Shown here piece by piece: positions 33,050 through 41,399 of a stretch of 63,720 nt of DNA; positions within the stretch are counted from its first letter, which is position 1; the number at the start of each line of letters is the position of its first letter. A model generated the notes under the pieces. It was given only the letters and a program-made list of their open reading frames with translations, searched no databases and was not told the DNA's origin. Both the position numbers and the translations under genes were made by a program. Source of the DNA: Bacteroidia bacterium (GTDB taxonomy: Bacteria; Bacteroidota; Bacteroidia; Flavobacteriales; Flavobacteriaceae); the NCBI GenBank assembly GCA_030429955.1, contig JAUIGO010000013.1, forward strand, positions 1 to 63,720, written 5' to 3'.

Positions 33050-33235
33050 TCAACAAAAAAAAGCATTAGCTCCCTTTGTTACCAAAGTTTACTAATGCTT
33101 CAAAATTTTTGATTAATAGCATAGCAAATATAGAATCCTACAAATGTGATGAGCATAATTTTCGACAACTGTTTACAAATAATAGATAAACAGAAAAAGA
33201 ATGTAAATTTACTCGATTAAGTTGTTTTTTTTAGC
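33050..33235. repeat. Tandem repeat copy B
   Basis: This second copy of the 186-base unit overlaps the last codons of the response regulator. It contains the TATATTTG box (33125-33132, minus) and a hairpin of the same design, with scattered substitutions relative to copy A. Confidence 0.85.
33055..33100 (-). terminator. Structured hairpin/terminator, copy B
   Basis: On the minus strand AAGCATTAG/CTAATGCTT forms the outer stem, CTTTG/CAAAG the inner stem and GTAA the loop, followed by T8. It is the first terminator after the response regulator gene. Confidence 0.78.
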
Positions 33236-33862
33236 CTTTTGGATTGCTTCAAGCTTATTATGCACTTGCAATTTTCTGTAGATGTTTTCAATATGCTTTC
33301 TGATGGTTCCAGTTGAAAGAATTAAATTTTCAGCAATTAAATTATAACTCAATCCTTTGCTTAGTTGCTCTAAAACATCAGTTTCTCTATTTGTAAGTTT
33401 GATATCTTCTTGCTCTTCCTTACTTACAATATCAATAGGGTTTCTGAGTAATTTAAGTGTTTTTAAGGCTATAGATGGGTTCATTGCTGCGCCTCCGTTT
33501 AAGGTATCAACTATACCATCGTGCAAATCTTTTGCATTTATTTCTTTTAATAAATAACCATCTGCTCCAGCTTTTATGGCATTGAAAATGTTTTCATCAT
33601 TATCAAAAACTGTAAGCATTATTATTTTTATATGAGGATATTTTTGTTTTATGATTGATGTTGCTTCAATACCATTCATTGTTGGCATTTCAATATCCAT
33701 TAAAATAAGATCGATGTTGCGATTTGCTTCAAGTTTATCAATTAATTCTGAACCGTTTAGAGCTGTGAATTTACATTCTAAATCTTTAAAAAAGGACAAT
33801 TTTTCTTTAACTGCTTTAATTAAAAATGAATTATCGTCTGCTATGGCTATTTTAATTTTCAT
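33209..33862 (-). CDS. NarL/LuxR-type response regulator
   Basis: The 217-residue protein has a receiver domain (acidic pair D9/D10, phospho-acceptor Asp56 in LILMDIEMPTMNG) and a C-terminal LuxR helix-turn-helix (LTNRETDVLEQLSKGLSYNLIAENLILSTGTIRKHIENIYRKL). It is encoded nine bases after the histidine kinase and is its obvious partner. Its targets could include the nearby secreted-protein genes that share a palindrome, but this is inference. The 3' end of the gene is part of the tandem repeat. Confidence 0.95.
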   Translation of the reverse strand: MKIKIAIADDNSFLIKAVKEKLSFFKDLECKFTALNGSELIDKLEANRNIDLILMDIEMPTMNGIEATSIIKQKYPHIKIIMLTVFDNDENIFNAIKAGADGYLLKEINAKDLHDGIVDTLNGGAAMNPSIALKTLKLLRNPIDIVSKEEQEDIKLTNRETDVLEQLSKGLSYNLIAENLILSTGTIRKHIENIYRKLQVHNKLEAIQKAKKNNLIE

Positions 33863-33871
33863 AACTCTTGA

Positions 33872-35806
33872 TTACACGGTAAGTTTTATCTGTGTGCCTT
33901 TATTTTCTGATGAATCAATTATAAGTTTAGCCTTAATTTCCTCAGCACGTTTTTTCATGTTATTGATACCATTCCCTAATTCAACATTAGCTATATCAAA
34001 GCCTTTTCCATCATCATTTATTTCAATTTCTATAACATCGTTTTTATAATGAATTTTCACAGAAATGACACTTGCTTCGGCATACTTAATGGCATTATTA
34101 ACTGCTTCTTGAATGATTCTATAAATATTCATTCCATTAATGGAAGTAAATGTGGTTTTCGTATTTACATTTTCATCTATAGCAAATTCGAATTTGATAT
34201 CTTTTGATGTAATATCTGCTTTTTCAATAAAATTTGAAATTCGTGATTGCAGATCTTCAAAAGTAATTTCATTCTTATTCATTGCCCAAATGGTATCTCT
34301 CAGTTCATAAATAGTGTCTCTAGTAAAAGAACTAATGCCTGAGAGTTTATCTTCTAATCCTTGATTTGTTATGTTATAACCATACTTTAAGTTATCTAAT
34401 GAAGATATTATAAAGGTGAGTTGCGCGCCAATATTATCATGCAAATCTCTTGAAATCCTTAAGCGTTGCTCCTGAAGTTTATTTTGGGTTTCAATTTTTA
34501 CCAAGGCTTCTTTGAGTTCACTTTCTTTTTGAAGTTGTTTGTTTTTTAATTTTTGCTGATTATAGAGCAAGTAGCCTACTAAACCAAGAATTGCAGCTAA
34601 ACCCAGAAGTCCAAAAAGTTGATAATTACGTTGTTGAATGATGACATTCTGTTCCGCCAGTTCCGCTCTCTGCACTAAAATCTCTCTTTCTTTTTCAGCT
34701 GTTTTATAACGTTCACTAACCTCAACTATTTGTTTTGTTTTTGTTTCGTTTAAAAGGGAATCTTCAATGCTTTTATATTCAATATAGTTTTGTAATGCGC
34801 TTTTATAATTACCTTTCTTAACATCTAGTTCATGAAGTCTGTAATAGGCCTCAAACTGATATTTTCTAGTGCCATATTTAATGGTATTTTTCATAGCGCT
34901 ATCAAGAATTTTTTTTGCAGCATCATAGCGACCTGTTTCTAGGTAAATTTTTCCCAGATTAACTAAGGTGACACCTTTTCTATCTTCAAAACCAGGAACC
35001 GCAAGCGACTTGAGGGTGTACTCTTCGGCTTTATCATATTTTTTTAGTTTGCTATAACTATTACCAATGTTTGAATAAGTTGTTCTAGCAAAACCTAAAT
35101 CACCAGCATCTTCACTTAACTTTGCAGCTTTTAGATTATAATACAAAGCACTATCAAATAGCTTCTGATTAAAGTTATCTTTTTCTGCCAATTCATCATA
35201 AGCAATTCCAATTCTACCATAGCACATTGCTTGCGCTATTTTATCATTAAGTTTCATTGCCAACTCTAAAGCTTTCCTATTCCATTTTATAGACTCTTTA
35301 TATTCATACATTCTATCATGTATATATCCAATAAAAGACATATCACGTTGAATCTTATTTTCAAGATTATTTAGTTTATTATATTCTAAAGATTTTAAAG
35401 CTAAAGAAAGTGCTTCAGGAAATTCTGAAAAAAAAGTAAGAATGTTTGATTTTTCAAAATATAGATCAGACAACCATTCATGATTTGCAACCTCTAGATA
35501 AGGTGTTGCTATTTTAAAATGCTCAAGTGCTTTAAAAGCCGATTTTTGTCTATAGGATTTTGCTATGAGATAAAGCGCCTCACCTTGCATTGCGTTATTA
35601 CTACTTGCATAAGCAAGATCAAACATTTGTTGCGCATAATCTCTAGCTAAAGAATCATTTTTTGGAAGTGATTCTAAAGATAGATGGCTTAATTCTGTAA
35701 ATTTATTTGTTTCAGAGTGCGTATTAGTCTGAGCAAAATTTTGCGTTATAACCAATAATGCTATAAGAAGCAGAAAACAATTTCTATATGGATACAAAAA
35801 AAGCAT
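33872..35806 (-). CDS. TPR-containing sensor histidine kinase (HisKA_3 type)
   Basis: The protein has 644 residues when started at ATG 35806 (MLFLYPYRNCFLLLIALL), which gives a signal peptide. A periplasmic array of tetratricopeptide repeats (about 50-390) and one membrane helix (LFGLLGLAAILGLVGYLLY) follow. After it come a coiled coil, the HisKA_3 dimerisation helix with phospho-acceptor His456 (RISRDLHDNIGAQ) and a HATPase domain (NDGKGFD, NGINNMKKRA). An upstream in-frame ATG would add 40 residues that disturb the signal peptide. The leader carries a degenerate copy of the hairpin repeat, and the start codon itself lies in the 3' arm. Confidence 0.92.
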   Translation of the reverse strand: MLFLYPYRNCFLLLIALLVITQNFAQTNTHSETNKFTELSHLSLESLPKNDSLARDYAQQMFDLAYASSNNAMQGEALYLIAKSYRQKSAFKALEHFKIATPYLEVANHEWLSDLYFEKSNILTFFSEFPEALSLALKSLEYNKLNNLENKIQRDMSFIGYIHDRMYEYKESIKWNRKALELAMKLNDKIAQAMCYGRIGIAYDELAEKDNFNQKLFDSALYYNLKAAKLSEDAGDLGFARTTYSNIGNSYSKLKKYDKAEEYTLKSLAVPGFEDRKGVTLVNLGKIYLETGRYDAAKKILDSAMKNTIKYGTRKYQFEAYYRLHELDVKKGNYKSALQNYIEYKSIEDSLLNETKTKQIVEVSERYKTAEKEREILVQRAELAEQNVIIQQRNYQLFGLLGLAAILGLVGYLLYNQQKLKNKQLQKESELKEALVKIETQNKLQEQRLRISRDLHDNIGAQLTFIISSLDNLKYGYNITNQGLEDKLSGISSFTRDTIYELRDTIWAMNKNEITFEDLQSRISNFIEKADITSKDIKFEFAIDENVNTKTTFTSINGMNIYRIIQEAVNNAIKYAEASVISVKIHYKNDVIEIEINDDGKGFDIANVELGNGINNMKKRAEEIKAKLIIDSSENKGTQIKLTV

Positions 35807-35847
35807 CAGTAAGTTTTCCTTTTTACAGATTAACAAACGTGACGCTT
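35801..35847 (-). promoter_or_regulatory. Degenerate third hairpin over the kinase start codon
   Basis: AAGCGTCA (35847-35840, minus) can pair with TGATGCTT (35808-35801), which contains the kinase ATG, and a T-run follows. CTATTAATCAA and a TATATTCG box lie upstream, as in copies A and B. It may expose or hide the start codon. Confidence 0.45.
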
Positions 35848-35908
35848 TTTTAAAAAAATTGATTAATAGCATATCGAATATATAACATATTGTCATTTGG
35901 CATCTTTT

Positions 35909-35928
35909 TTTTTCGATGAGTGGCAATT
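35909..35928. promoter_or_regulatory. Weak relative of the shared palindrome, upstream of the kinase gene
   Basis: TTTTTCGATGAGTGGCAATT shares the TTCGATGA core with the site at 37951-37970. The match is partial. Confidence 0.25.
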
Positions 35929-35967
35929 AAAAAAGATTAAGCGCAATATAAATTATTACGCTTAATC
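35929..35967 (-). terminator. Terminator of the beta-propeller gene
   Basis: On the minus strand GATTAAGCG and CGCTTAATC form a 9-bp stem followed by TTTTTTAA, starting 21 bases after the stop codon at 35988. Confidence 0.75.
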
Positions 35968-35987
35968 ATTAAATCTTAACCATAAGA

Positions 35988-37901
35988 TTATTTGTTAAGA
36001 TTATAAGCATAAATAGTTTTGTCATTGGCTTTATAAAACAAATAACCACCAAATTCATCTACTTCATACTCTGGTTTTTTATCTTTTAAAACGATTTCTT
36101 TATCTACTTCACCTGTATCTTTACTCACTTTTACAAGACCAACTCCATCGTCTAATTTAGTTAAAATAAACTGAGAATTTTCTGTTGCTGAACTTGACTT
36201 GAAACGAGTTGAAAGATAGTCAAAAGAAGCACTTGCAATACCAGCAAACATATCTGCTGCTCTTTTAGCATCTTTACCATAGTCATTATAACTACTTAAA
36301 TCATTTACACTACCAAAAGCACTTCTGTTTGCCCCTGCTTTTGCGCTCATAGACACAGCCATAGCTGTAGATGCTACTGCAGTAATACCTCCAACAATTT
36401 TACCAAAAGTACTTCTACCAGGAGATTTATGATAAACATGATAATTTTCGCTTCCATCAAAACCTAAGGAGGTCATATTTTGGCTTGAGGATAAGAAAAT
36501 ACCACCTTTTCTTATTTCCATGTGGTTTGGATCTTCTTTTTCATCAAAATCACATTTAGCCAAATCACTTACTTCACCACTACTTGCACTTACAGCTAAA
36601 ATTTTACCATCAGCTGCTATTAAATATCTGTCGTTTGCTTCATCAAAGGTAGAGGCAACAGACGTTGCGCTTTTGTATTTTAATGGCTTGTCCCAAACTT
36701 CTTCTCCTGTTTCCAAGTTTACAATATTAGCATCTTCGCTTGTAATGTAAATAAGGCCTTGAGGCGAATGCGCCATTACCATAATGTTCTCACCAGTTTT
36801 CAAAGGTTTTTTGAATAGTGTTTTACCATCAAATGATATTTTATTGATACCTCCTTGTTGAATACCAAATAAAATACCATCATCCATAACGTAAAAATGC
36901 TGAACGTAACCTTTTGTTTTAGGTGCTTTTTCCCATAAATCCTCTCCTGTTGAAGCACTTAAAAAAGCAATTTCAGATTCGTCTTTTGTGGCAAACACGC
37001 TATTGCTACCACCAGAGCTTTTGTCACTTACTACAGCTAAACCTTGAGATAAAATTTCAAAATTAGACACAATACCTTGTACTTTTCTGTCATCTTGCCA
37101 TAGTTCTTCACCATTACTTCCTATTTTATGGATTCTTGTGTTTTTACCATTTGACGTGGTTTCAAAACCGTAAATTTCTTTTTCAGTTTCATCAGCTACC
37201 ATCCAGTTGATACCTTTTATTTTGGTCGTCCATAAATCATCTCCTGAATGAGATTTTGCAATCAAACCTTGTGCTGTTGGAATTATTAAAAAATTCTTTA
37301 ATAACAATGGTGTTCCAGTCACACTAAAATCTTTAGCAATACCAACTCTTCCTGGTTTATCTAAAAAGAAACTATAATCCAGTTTGGACGTGTTTAAATC
37401 ATAAACTGCTACTTTAGGTGTCATTTTTTCAAATTTATCACCTTCTTTTTGAATACCACTTACCACAAGTTTATTTTGTGGCAACATCACATCGCAAGTA
37501 AAAATTTGATTCCAATTATCATTATCAGAATTAAAAATAACTTTACCTTGTACGTAGTCAATAACAGCTCGTTTAGTTTTCGCTAATCCTGCTAATCCCG
37601 AAGTTGCGCCTTGCGACACCACAATGTATGGTGAGTTAGGTATAAAATCGGTTTCTTCAGGCTTTAACTTACCAAAATTATTGAAGGTAAACACTGGTTG
37701 ACTTTCAGTTGGTTTAATGCCTACCAAACCATCGTTTGTAGCAACAACCAAAATACCTCCAACTGTTAGTGTCATTTCATTTATTTTAGTTCCTAAATCA
37801 TAGTTTTGATCTGGAGCTTCGGCTTTTTGCGCAATCAGTAAGGTTGCATTCATAATGAATGCAACCAAAACTATATGAGTTAATTTAAATAGTGATTTCA
37901 T
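35988..37901 (-). CDS. Secreted PQQ-like beta-propeller protein of unknown function
   Basis: The 637-residue protein has an N-terminal signal peptide (LTHIVLVAFIMNATLLIAQKAEA) and many repeated strands of the form GE(D/E)LW(D/E/Q) or GEEVWDKPL, typical of PQQ-like/WD-type propellers. Examples are SGDDLWTTKIKG, NGEELWQDDRK, TGEDLWEKAP and TGEEVWDKPL. A Gly/Ala-rich hydrophobic stretch (GKIVGGITAVASTAMAVSMSAKAG) interrupts the C-terminal third. It is probably periplasmic or surface-located and a binding scaffold rather than an enzyme. A palindrome lies 50-69 bases upstream. Confidence 0.75.
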   Translation of the reverse strand: MKSLFKLTHIVLVAFIMNATLLIAQKAEAPDQNYDLGTKINEMTLTVGGILVVATNDGLVGIKPTESQPVFTFNNFGKLKPEETDFIPNSPYIVVSQGATSGLAGLAKTKRAVIDYVQGKVIFNSDNDNWNQIFTCDVMLPQNKLVVSGIQKEGDKFEKMTPKVAVYDLNTSKLDYSFFLDKPGRVGIAKDFSVTGTPLLLKNFLIIPTAQGLIAKSHSGDDLWTTKIKGINWMVADETEKEIYGFETTSNGKNTRIHKIGSNGEELWQDDRKVQGIVSNFEILSQGLAVVSDKSSGGSNSVFATKDESEIAFLSASTGEDLWEKAPKTKGYVQHFYVMDDGILFGIQQGGINKISFDGKTLFKKPLKTGENIMVMAHSPQGLIYITSEDANIVNLETGEEVWDKPLKYKSATSVASTFDEANDRYLIAADGKILAVSASSGEVSDLAKCDFDEKEDPNHMEIRKGGIFLSSSQNMTSLGFDGSENYHVYHKSPGRSTFGKIVGGITAVASTAMAVSMSAKAGANRSAFGSVNDLSSYNDYGKDAKRAADMFAGIASASFDYLSTRFKSSSATENSQFILTKLDDGVGLVKVSKDTGEVDKEIVLKDKKPEYEVDEFGGYLFYKANDKTIYAYNLNK

Positions 37902-37950
37902 CTGTTAATATTTATTGTTTTTTTTAAGGTCAGATGCAATGCTCTAAATT

Positions 37951-37970
37951 ATAATTTCGATGAATTATAA
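37951..37970. promoter_or_regulatory. Shared palindrome, site 1 (upstream of the propeller gene)
   Basis: ATAATTTCGATGAATTATAA shares the CGATGAATT core with the identical 20-base sites at 38594 and 43602 and is itself nearly palindromic. It lies 50-69 bases upstream of the ATG. Confidence 0.45.
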
Positions 37971-37998
37971 AGGTAAACCTGAGCATTTCATAATAAAA

Positions 37999-38535
37999 TT
38001 ATTGTACTTGCTTTTCCAAATTAAATGAACCTTCACTAATGGTTTTAACCGATTGGTCTCCATTTACATTTTTGCAAGTAAATTCAAAGGTTCCTTTAAT
38101 ATTATTGTCTGTTTCTTCAGAAATTGAAACAGTACCAGCAAGAAGATTATCATAAGGCGCTTGCCATAGTTCAGTTGTTGAGTTTTGTGGATTGTTTAAA
38201 TCTACATCTGTTTCAGAATAAGATGCTGTATTAAACACACCAACTGTTGCTCCAGTAAATTCATAAGTACCTTCACCTTCATAACCAAATACTGACATTG
38301 AAAATGCTTTACCATCACTATTTGTAGCTATGATAATTAAGTTGTTTCCATTATTAGCCACAGTTGCTGATGAGGAAATCTCTAAGGATTGCCACGAGCT
38401 ACCATCTATTTTTGCTTTTAATGTTCCTGAGGCTGCATCACCTCCACTTCCTCCATCATCGTCTTTGGAGCATGACGATAATGATACTAATGACATTGTC
38501 ATTACTAATAACATAAATTGTTTTAAAGTTCTCAT
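37999..38535 (-). CDS. Lipoprotein of unknown function (DUF6252-like)
   Basis: The 178-residue protein has a lipobox in LVSLSSCSKDDDGG, followed by an acidic/Gly spacer typical of surface-exported Bacteroidota lipoproteins. The rest is beta-rich (GTLKAKIDGSSWQSL, GEGTYEFTG, NNIKGTFEFTCKNVNGDQSVKTISEGSFNL), the pattern of the DUF6252-type small lipoproteins. No enzymatic motif is seen. The conserved 20-base palindrome lies 59-78 bases upstream. Confidence 0.8.
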   Translation of the reverse strand: MRTLKQFMLLVMTMSLVSLSSCSKDDDGGSGGDAASGTLKAKIDGSSWQSLEISSSATVANNGNNLIIIATNSDGKAFSMSVFGYEGEGTYEFTGATVGVFNTASYSETDVDLNNPQNSTTELWQAPYDNLLAGTVSISEETDNNIKGTFEFTCKNVNGDQSVKTISEGSFNLEKQVQ

Positions 38536-38593
38536 TGTTGATTGTTTTTAGAATTAATAACATTCCAAAATTGCAACAATAGAAGACTGCAAA

Positions 38594-38613
38594 CAATACG
38601 ATGAATTGCGTAT
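38594..38613. promoter_or_regulatory. Shared palindrome, site 2 (upstream of the lipoprotein gene)
   Basis: CAATACGATGAATTGCGTAT is identical to 43602-43621. Both are followed by TTTATAAAAA. The arms ATACG/CGTAT are inverted. Confidence 0.6.
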
Positions 38614-38616
38614 ATT

Positions 38617-39246
38617 TTATAAAAAACTTTCACTTGGATTGGCTTGGAAATACAATTCCATCCAAGTTCTTATGAGAATTAATAATATTGCCACTACCAA
38701 AATTCCAGAAGCAAAAAAGAAAAAGAAACAAGCAACAATAACTGCTAGTTGCTGTACTAAAATACGATTGTAAGGTTGTTTAATTAGGGTTTTTACGAAA
38801 GTTGTTTCATGAGCATTTGGCAATAGAAAATTAACAAGGTAATCAGCTATATTGTACATGACAATAGAAGCCAAAACAAGCCACATTCCTTTTAAATTTA
38901 AAACATAAATGATGTTCTCCTTTAAGAAATACGCTTCTGAAATATTAGTATCGTAAACCTTTAGGAAAGCAAAAACAAAAATGAGTTGTACAGCAACAAA
39001 AAATAAATACTGTGATAGAAAATAAACTATAGTTTTAAATATTCGTTCTCCGCTATATAACGAAGTTTTATAAATCTTAAAAGAATGTATTACACCAACA
39101 ACGATCGTTTCTAAAAAGTAAGCCATAACCACAGTAAGTGGCTCGGTTTTTCCAATAAGTAATAATACAATTAAAAAAACGGCATTTAACCATACAAACA
39201 CATTGTTTTTGGTTGGCAGAAACTCTTTTGAAATAATGTTTAACAT
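38617..39246 (-). CDS. Multi-pass membrane protein (DUF6498-like)
   Basis: The 209-residue protein has about six hydrophobic helices. The beginning (NVFVWLNAVFLIVLLLIGKTEPLTVVMAYFLETIVVGVIHSFKIY) matches the DUF6498-type pattern of an ET-rich helix followed by GxxHxFK. No catalytic motif is known for this family. It starts six bases after the upstream small secreted protein on the same strand. Confidence 0.75.
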   Translation of the reverse strand: MLNIISKEFLPTKNNVFVWLNAVFLIVLLLIGKTEPLTVVMAYFLETIVVGVIHSFKIYKTSLYSGERIFKTIVYFLSQYLFFVAVQLIFVFAFLKVYDTNISEAYFLKENIIYVLNLKGMWLVLASIVMYNIADYLVNFLLPNAHETTFVKTLIKQPYNRILVQQLAVIVACFFFFFASGILVVAILLILIRTWMELYFQANPSESFL

Positions 39247-39252
39247 TTTAAT

Positions 39253-39681
39253 TTAAAATTGATAATCAAAATGTAAAAGATTTAAATTGTTATCAGTTAC
39301 CAATTTAAGTTTTACGTTTTTCTTATTATAGGTATAACCACTTTTTGTTTTTGTAATATGAACACATTTATCTAACAAGTTTGTAAGTAGTTGCTGGTTT
39401 ACGCCTTGAACAGTTGAAAAGTCAATAAAAACAGATTCAGCAGGTGGAAGTATAGCATTATGATACATATCAAATTTGTTTAAAAATTTATAGTCCCATA
39501 AGTTGCCCATAAAATTCTTTTCTTTCACCTTCATTGAAGCTAATTCTTTTGAAGTCATATCGCAAACATGACCTATATAAACACAAAAATCTTTTTCGTT
39601 TATTTGATTTTCTGAACTATTTTGAGAGAACATGTTAGTTGAAAACAAAATAACACTAACAACTAAAATTATATTTTTCAT
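39253..39681 (-). CDS. Small secreted protein of unknown function
   Basis: The 142-residue protein has an N-terminal signal peptide (NIILVVSVILFSTNMFSQNSS). The mature part has CVYIGHVCDMTSKELASMKVKEKNF and IDFSTVQGVNQQLLTNLLDKC but no recognised domain. Two Cys near the start and one later may form a disulfide after export. It lies six bases from the DUF6498-like gene. Confidence 0.65.
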   Translation of the reverse strand: MKNIILVVSVILFSTNMFSQNSSENQINEKDFCVYIGHVCDMTSKELASMKVKEKNFMGNLWDYKFLNKFDMYHNAILPPAESVFIDFSTVQGVNQQLLTNLLDKCVHITKTKSGYTYNKKNVKLKLVTDNNLNLLHFDYQF

Positions 39682-39695
39682 TTTTTAAAGTTTTA

Positions 39696-40098
39696 ATTAA
39701 TTTTTAAATAAAAATAGATACATGTAACTATCATAAACAACAATCTCTTTCTTTCCATATTTATAAGTGTTTCATCAGCTTTTTCGATAAAATTAAGTAG
39801 CCTAAGAGCTTCTAATACCTTGCTTTTAGTTAGATTTGAGTTGGAGTTTGTTATCTTTAGTGTATATAGCACCAAATCCATTAAACTGTTGATTTAAGAA
39901 ATCGCCATAATAATTGTCTACTGTTGCAGACTCCATGATGCCCAAGCCATTGGCTAAATTATTATAAAAGTAACCCGAATATGTAACATCAGCATTTTTA
40001 ACATTACCAAAACCTGTTTCGCAATTACCAGAAATACATTGGGCATTTATACTATATACTAAGATGGAAATACCTAAGGTTATAAATATTTTCTTCAT
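39696..40098 (-). pseudogene. Short MORN-like secreted protein with an apparently frameshifted tail
   Basis: An intact 90-residue frame (39826-40098) has a signal peptide (MKKIFITLGISILVYSINAQ) and MORN-like strands (YSGYFYNNLANGLGIMES, YYGDFLNQQFNGFGAIYTKDNK). Coding-like sequence continues past its stop in a second frame (ITNSNSNLTKSKVLEALRLL, NFIEKADETLI) and then a third (YKYGKKEIVVYDSYMYLF). This suggests one longer protein broken by two frameshifts. The short intact form could still be a gene. Confidence 0.45.
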
Positions 40099-40109
40099 AA
40101 TAATTAATG

Positions 40110-40757
40110 CTATAATTGTTCTGTTTTAATGAGAGTTCCTTTGTCATCATAATATTTCCATTCTCCAACTTTCTTGCCTTTTTCAAAAAGCCCTGTTGAT
40201 TTTATCTTACCGTTTTCATGATAAAAAGTCCATATATTTGATTGAAAACCTTTTACAAAAAAACCTAAAACCTTAAGGTTGCCATTTTCATAATACCCAG
40301 TTACTTTTCCAGGAATATAACTATAGCTATAATTACTAATAGATTCTGTTTTTCCGCTTTCGTAAAAGGTTTTCCAAATACCAATTCGCTTACCTTCTTG
40401 GAAGGCTTCATCAGAATATTTACCGCTACTCCTTAATTGCCCATTTGAATAATAAAATTCCCATTTATCTATTTGAAATATATTTCCATAGGTATCAGTC
40501 ATTACTCGTCCTTTTTCTGCTAATTGACCATTTTCGTGATATTTTTCCCAGTAACCATTAAGATAACCTTTATCAAAATTTTGTACTAATTTCAATGTTC
40601 CGTTTTCATAAAATTCTTTCCATTCGCCCTCTTTTTTATCATTGACTAATTGACCTATTTCTTTTAATTGTTTGTTCTCGTAATAAACCTTATGCTCTTG
40701 AGCAAATGTTTTTAAAAAGCAAAATATGGCAAAAAGTATTAGAGTTATTTTATTCAT
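40110..40757 (-). CDS. MORN-repeat secreted protein (YwqK-like)
   Basis: The 215-residue protein has a signal peptide (ITLILFAIFCFLKTFAQ) and at least seven MORN_2-type repeats of the form G-x-W-x-x-Y-Y-E-N-G-x-L (GEWKEFYENGTLK, GYWEKYHENGQLA, DKWEFYYSNGQLR, GIWKTFYESGKTE, NIWTFYHENGKIK, GEWKYYDDKGTLI). Databases often label such proteins YwqK-family antitoxin, but export and the lack of a toxin partner speak against that role here. It is probably an envelope protein. Confidence 0.82.
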   Translation of the reverse strand: MNKITLILFAIFCFLKTFAQEHKVYYENKQLKEIGQLVNDKKEGEWKEFYENGTLKLVQNFDKGYLNGYWEKYHENGQLAEKGRVMTDTYGNIFQIDKWEFYYSNGQLRSSGKYSDEAFQEGKRIGIWKTFYESGKTESISNYSYSYIPGKVTGYYENGNLKVLGFFVKGFQSNIWTFYHENGKIKSTGLFEKGKKVGEWKYYDDKGTLIKTEQL

Positions 40758-40771
40758 GAGTTTATTATTTA

Positions 40772-41302
40772 TTAATTGTACTTGCTATAAAATTCTATTA
40801 AAGCTTGAGCTCTTTCCAATTTATTTGCTGGAATAGGAATTCGCGTTTCATCGAAAGTGTTGCCTTTGCGTGTTCTCCATGCAATATCAATTTCCAGTAA
40901 TTGTATACCTTTTTTATTATCAACAATTTTCATATTCTTTATCCACCTATTTTTATTATTTATGTCTATTTTTTTATCATTAATAAGAATATAGTCTGGA
41001 TGAAAATGAATTTTTACAACTTTATGTTTCAGTTTTAAATAAGATGTTGCATAGTTATATCGCAACCAAGAAATTAAAATAGCTAAAGGCGCTACAATAG
41101 CTGTTGCCATTAAAAAAGTTGTACCTCTAACCAACATTAAAAAAGGAATGCCTAAAATTAAAAAGGCAATTGCTATATAGATATTATCTTCTTTTTTGAG
41201 CTCAGTTGCTGTTTTTAAGAAGGAATGCCATTCTTGAGAGGAAAACTCCCAAGTTTCTAAAAAGTCAATAGCGTTAGAATTGTGAGTTAAAGGTTTCGAC
41301 AT
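40772..41302 (-). CDS. Membrane protein with two central helices, unknown function
   Basis: The 176-residue protein has two adjacent hydrophobic segments (about residues 43-80: NIYIAIAFLILGIPFLMLVRGTTFLMATAIVAPLAILISWL) flanked by soluble parts. The C-terminal half (HPDYILINDKKIDINNKNRW and later IAWRTRKGNTFDETRIPIP) looks like a small PH-like beta domain on the cytoplasmic side. It starts 14 bases before the MORN gene in the transcript. Confidence 0.65.
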   Translation of the reverse strand: MSKPLTHNSNAIDFLETWEFSSQEWHSFLKTATELKKEDNIYIAIAFLILGIPFLMLVRGTTFLMATAIVAPLAILISWLRYNYATSYLKLKHKVVKIHFHPDYILINDKKIDINNKNRWIKNMKIVDNKKGIQLLEIDIAWRTRKGNTFDETRIPIPANKLERAQALIEFYSKYN

Positions 41303-41399
41303 AATTAGATGCAGTTATATTTATTGTTTTCGAACAGAGTTTTAAAGCTTTGAAACTTCATATATTAATTAGAAAGTATTAACCTTTACTAGCTTTTTT

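Noticed and set aside
32862-33235. CRISPR-like array
   Set aside because: Only two long copies occur, without short regular repeats and spacers, and there are no cas genes. They are tandem duplications with terminators.
40110-40757. MORN protein as an antitoxin of a toxin-antitoxin pair
   Set aside because: The protein has a signal peptide and no toxin-like neighbour. The antitoxin label is only a database habit for this repeat family.
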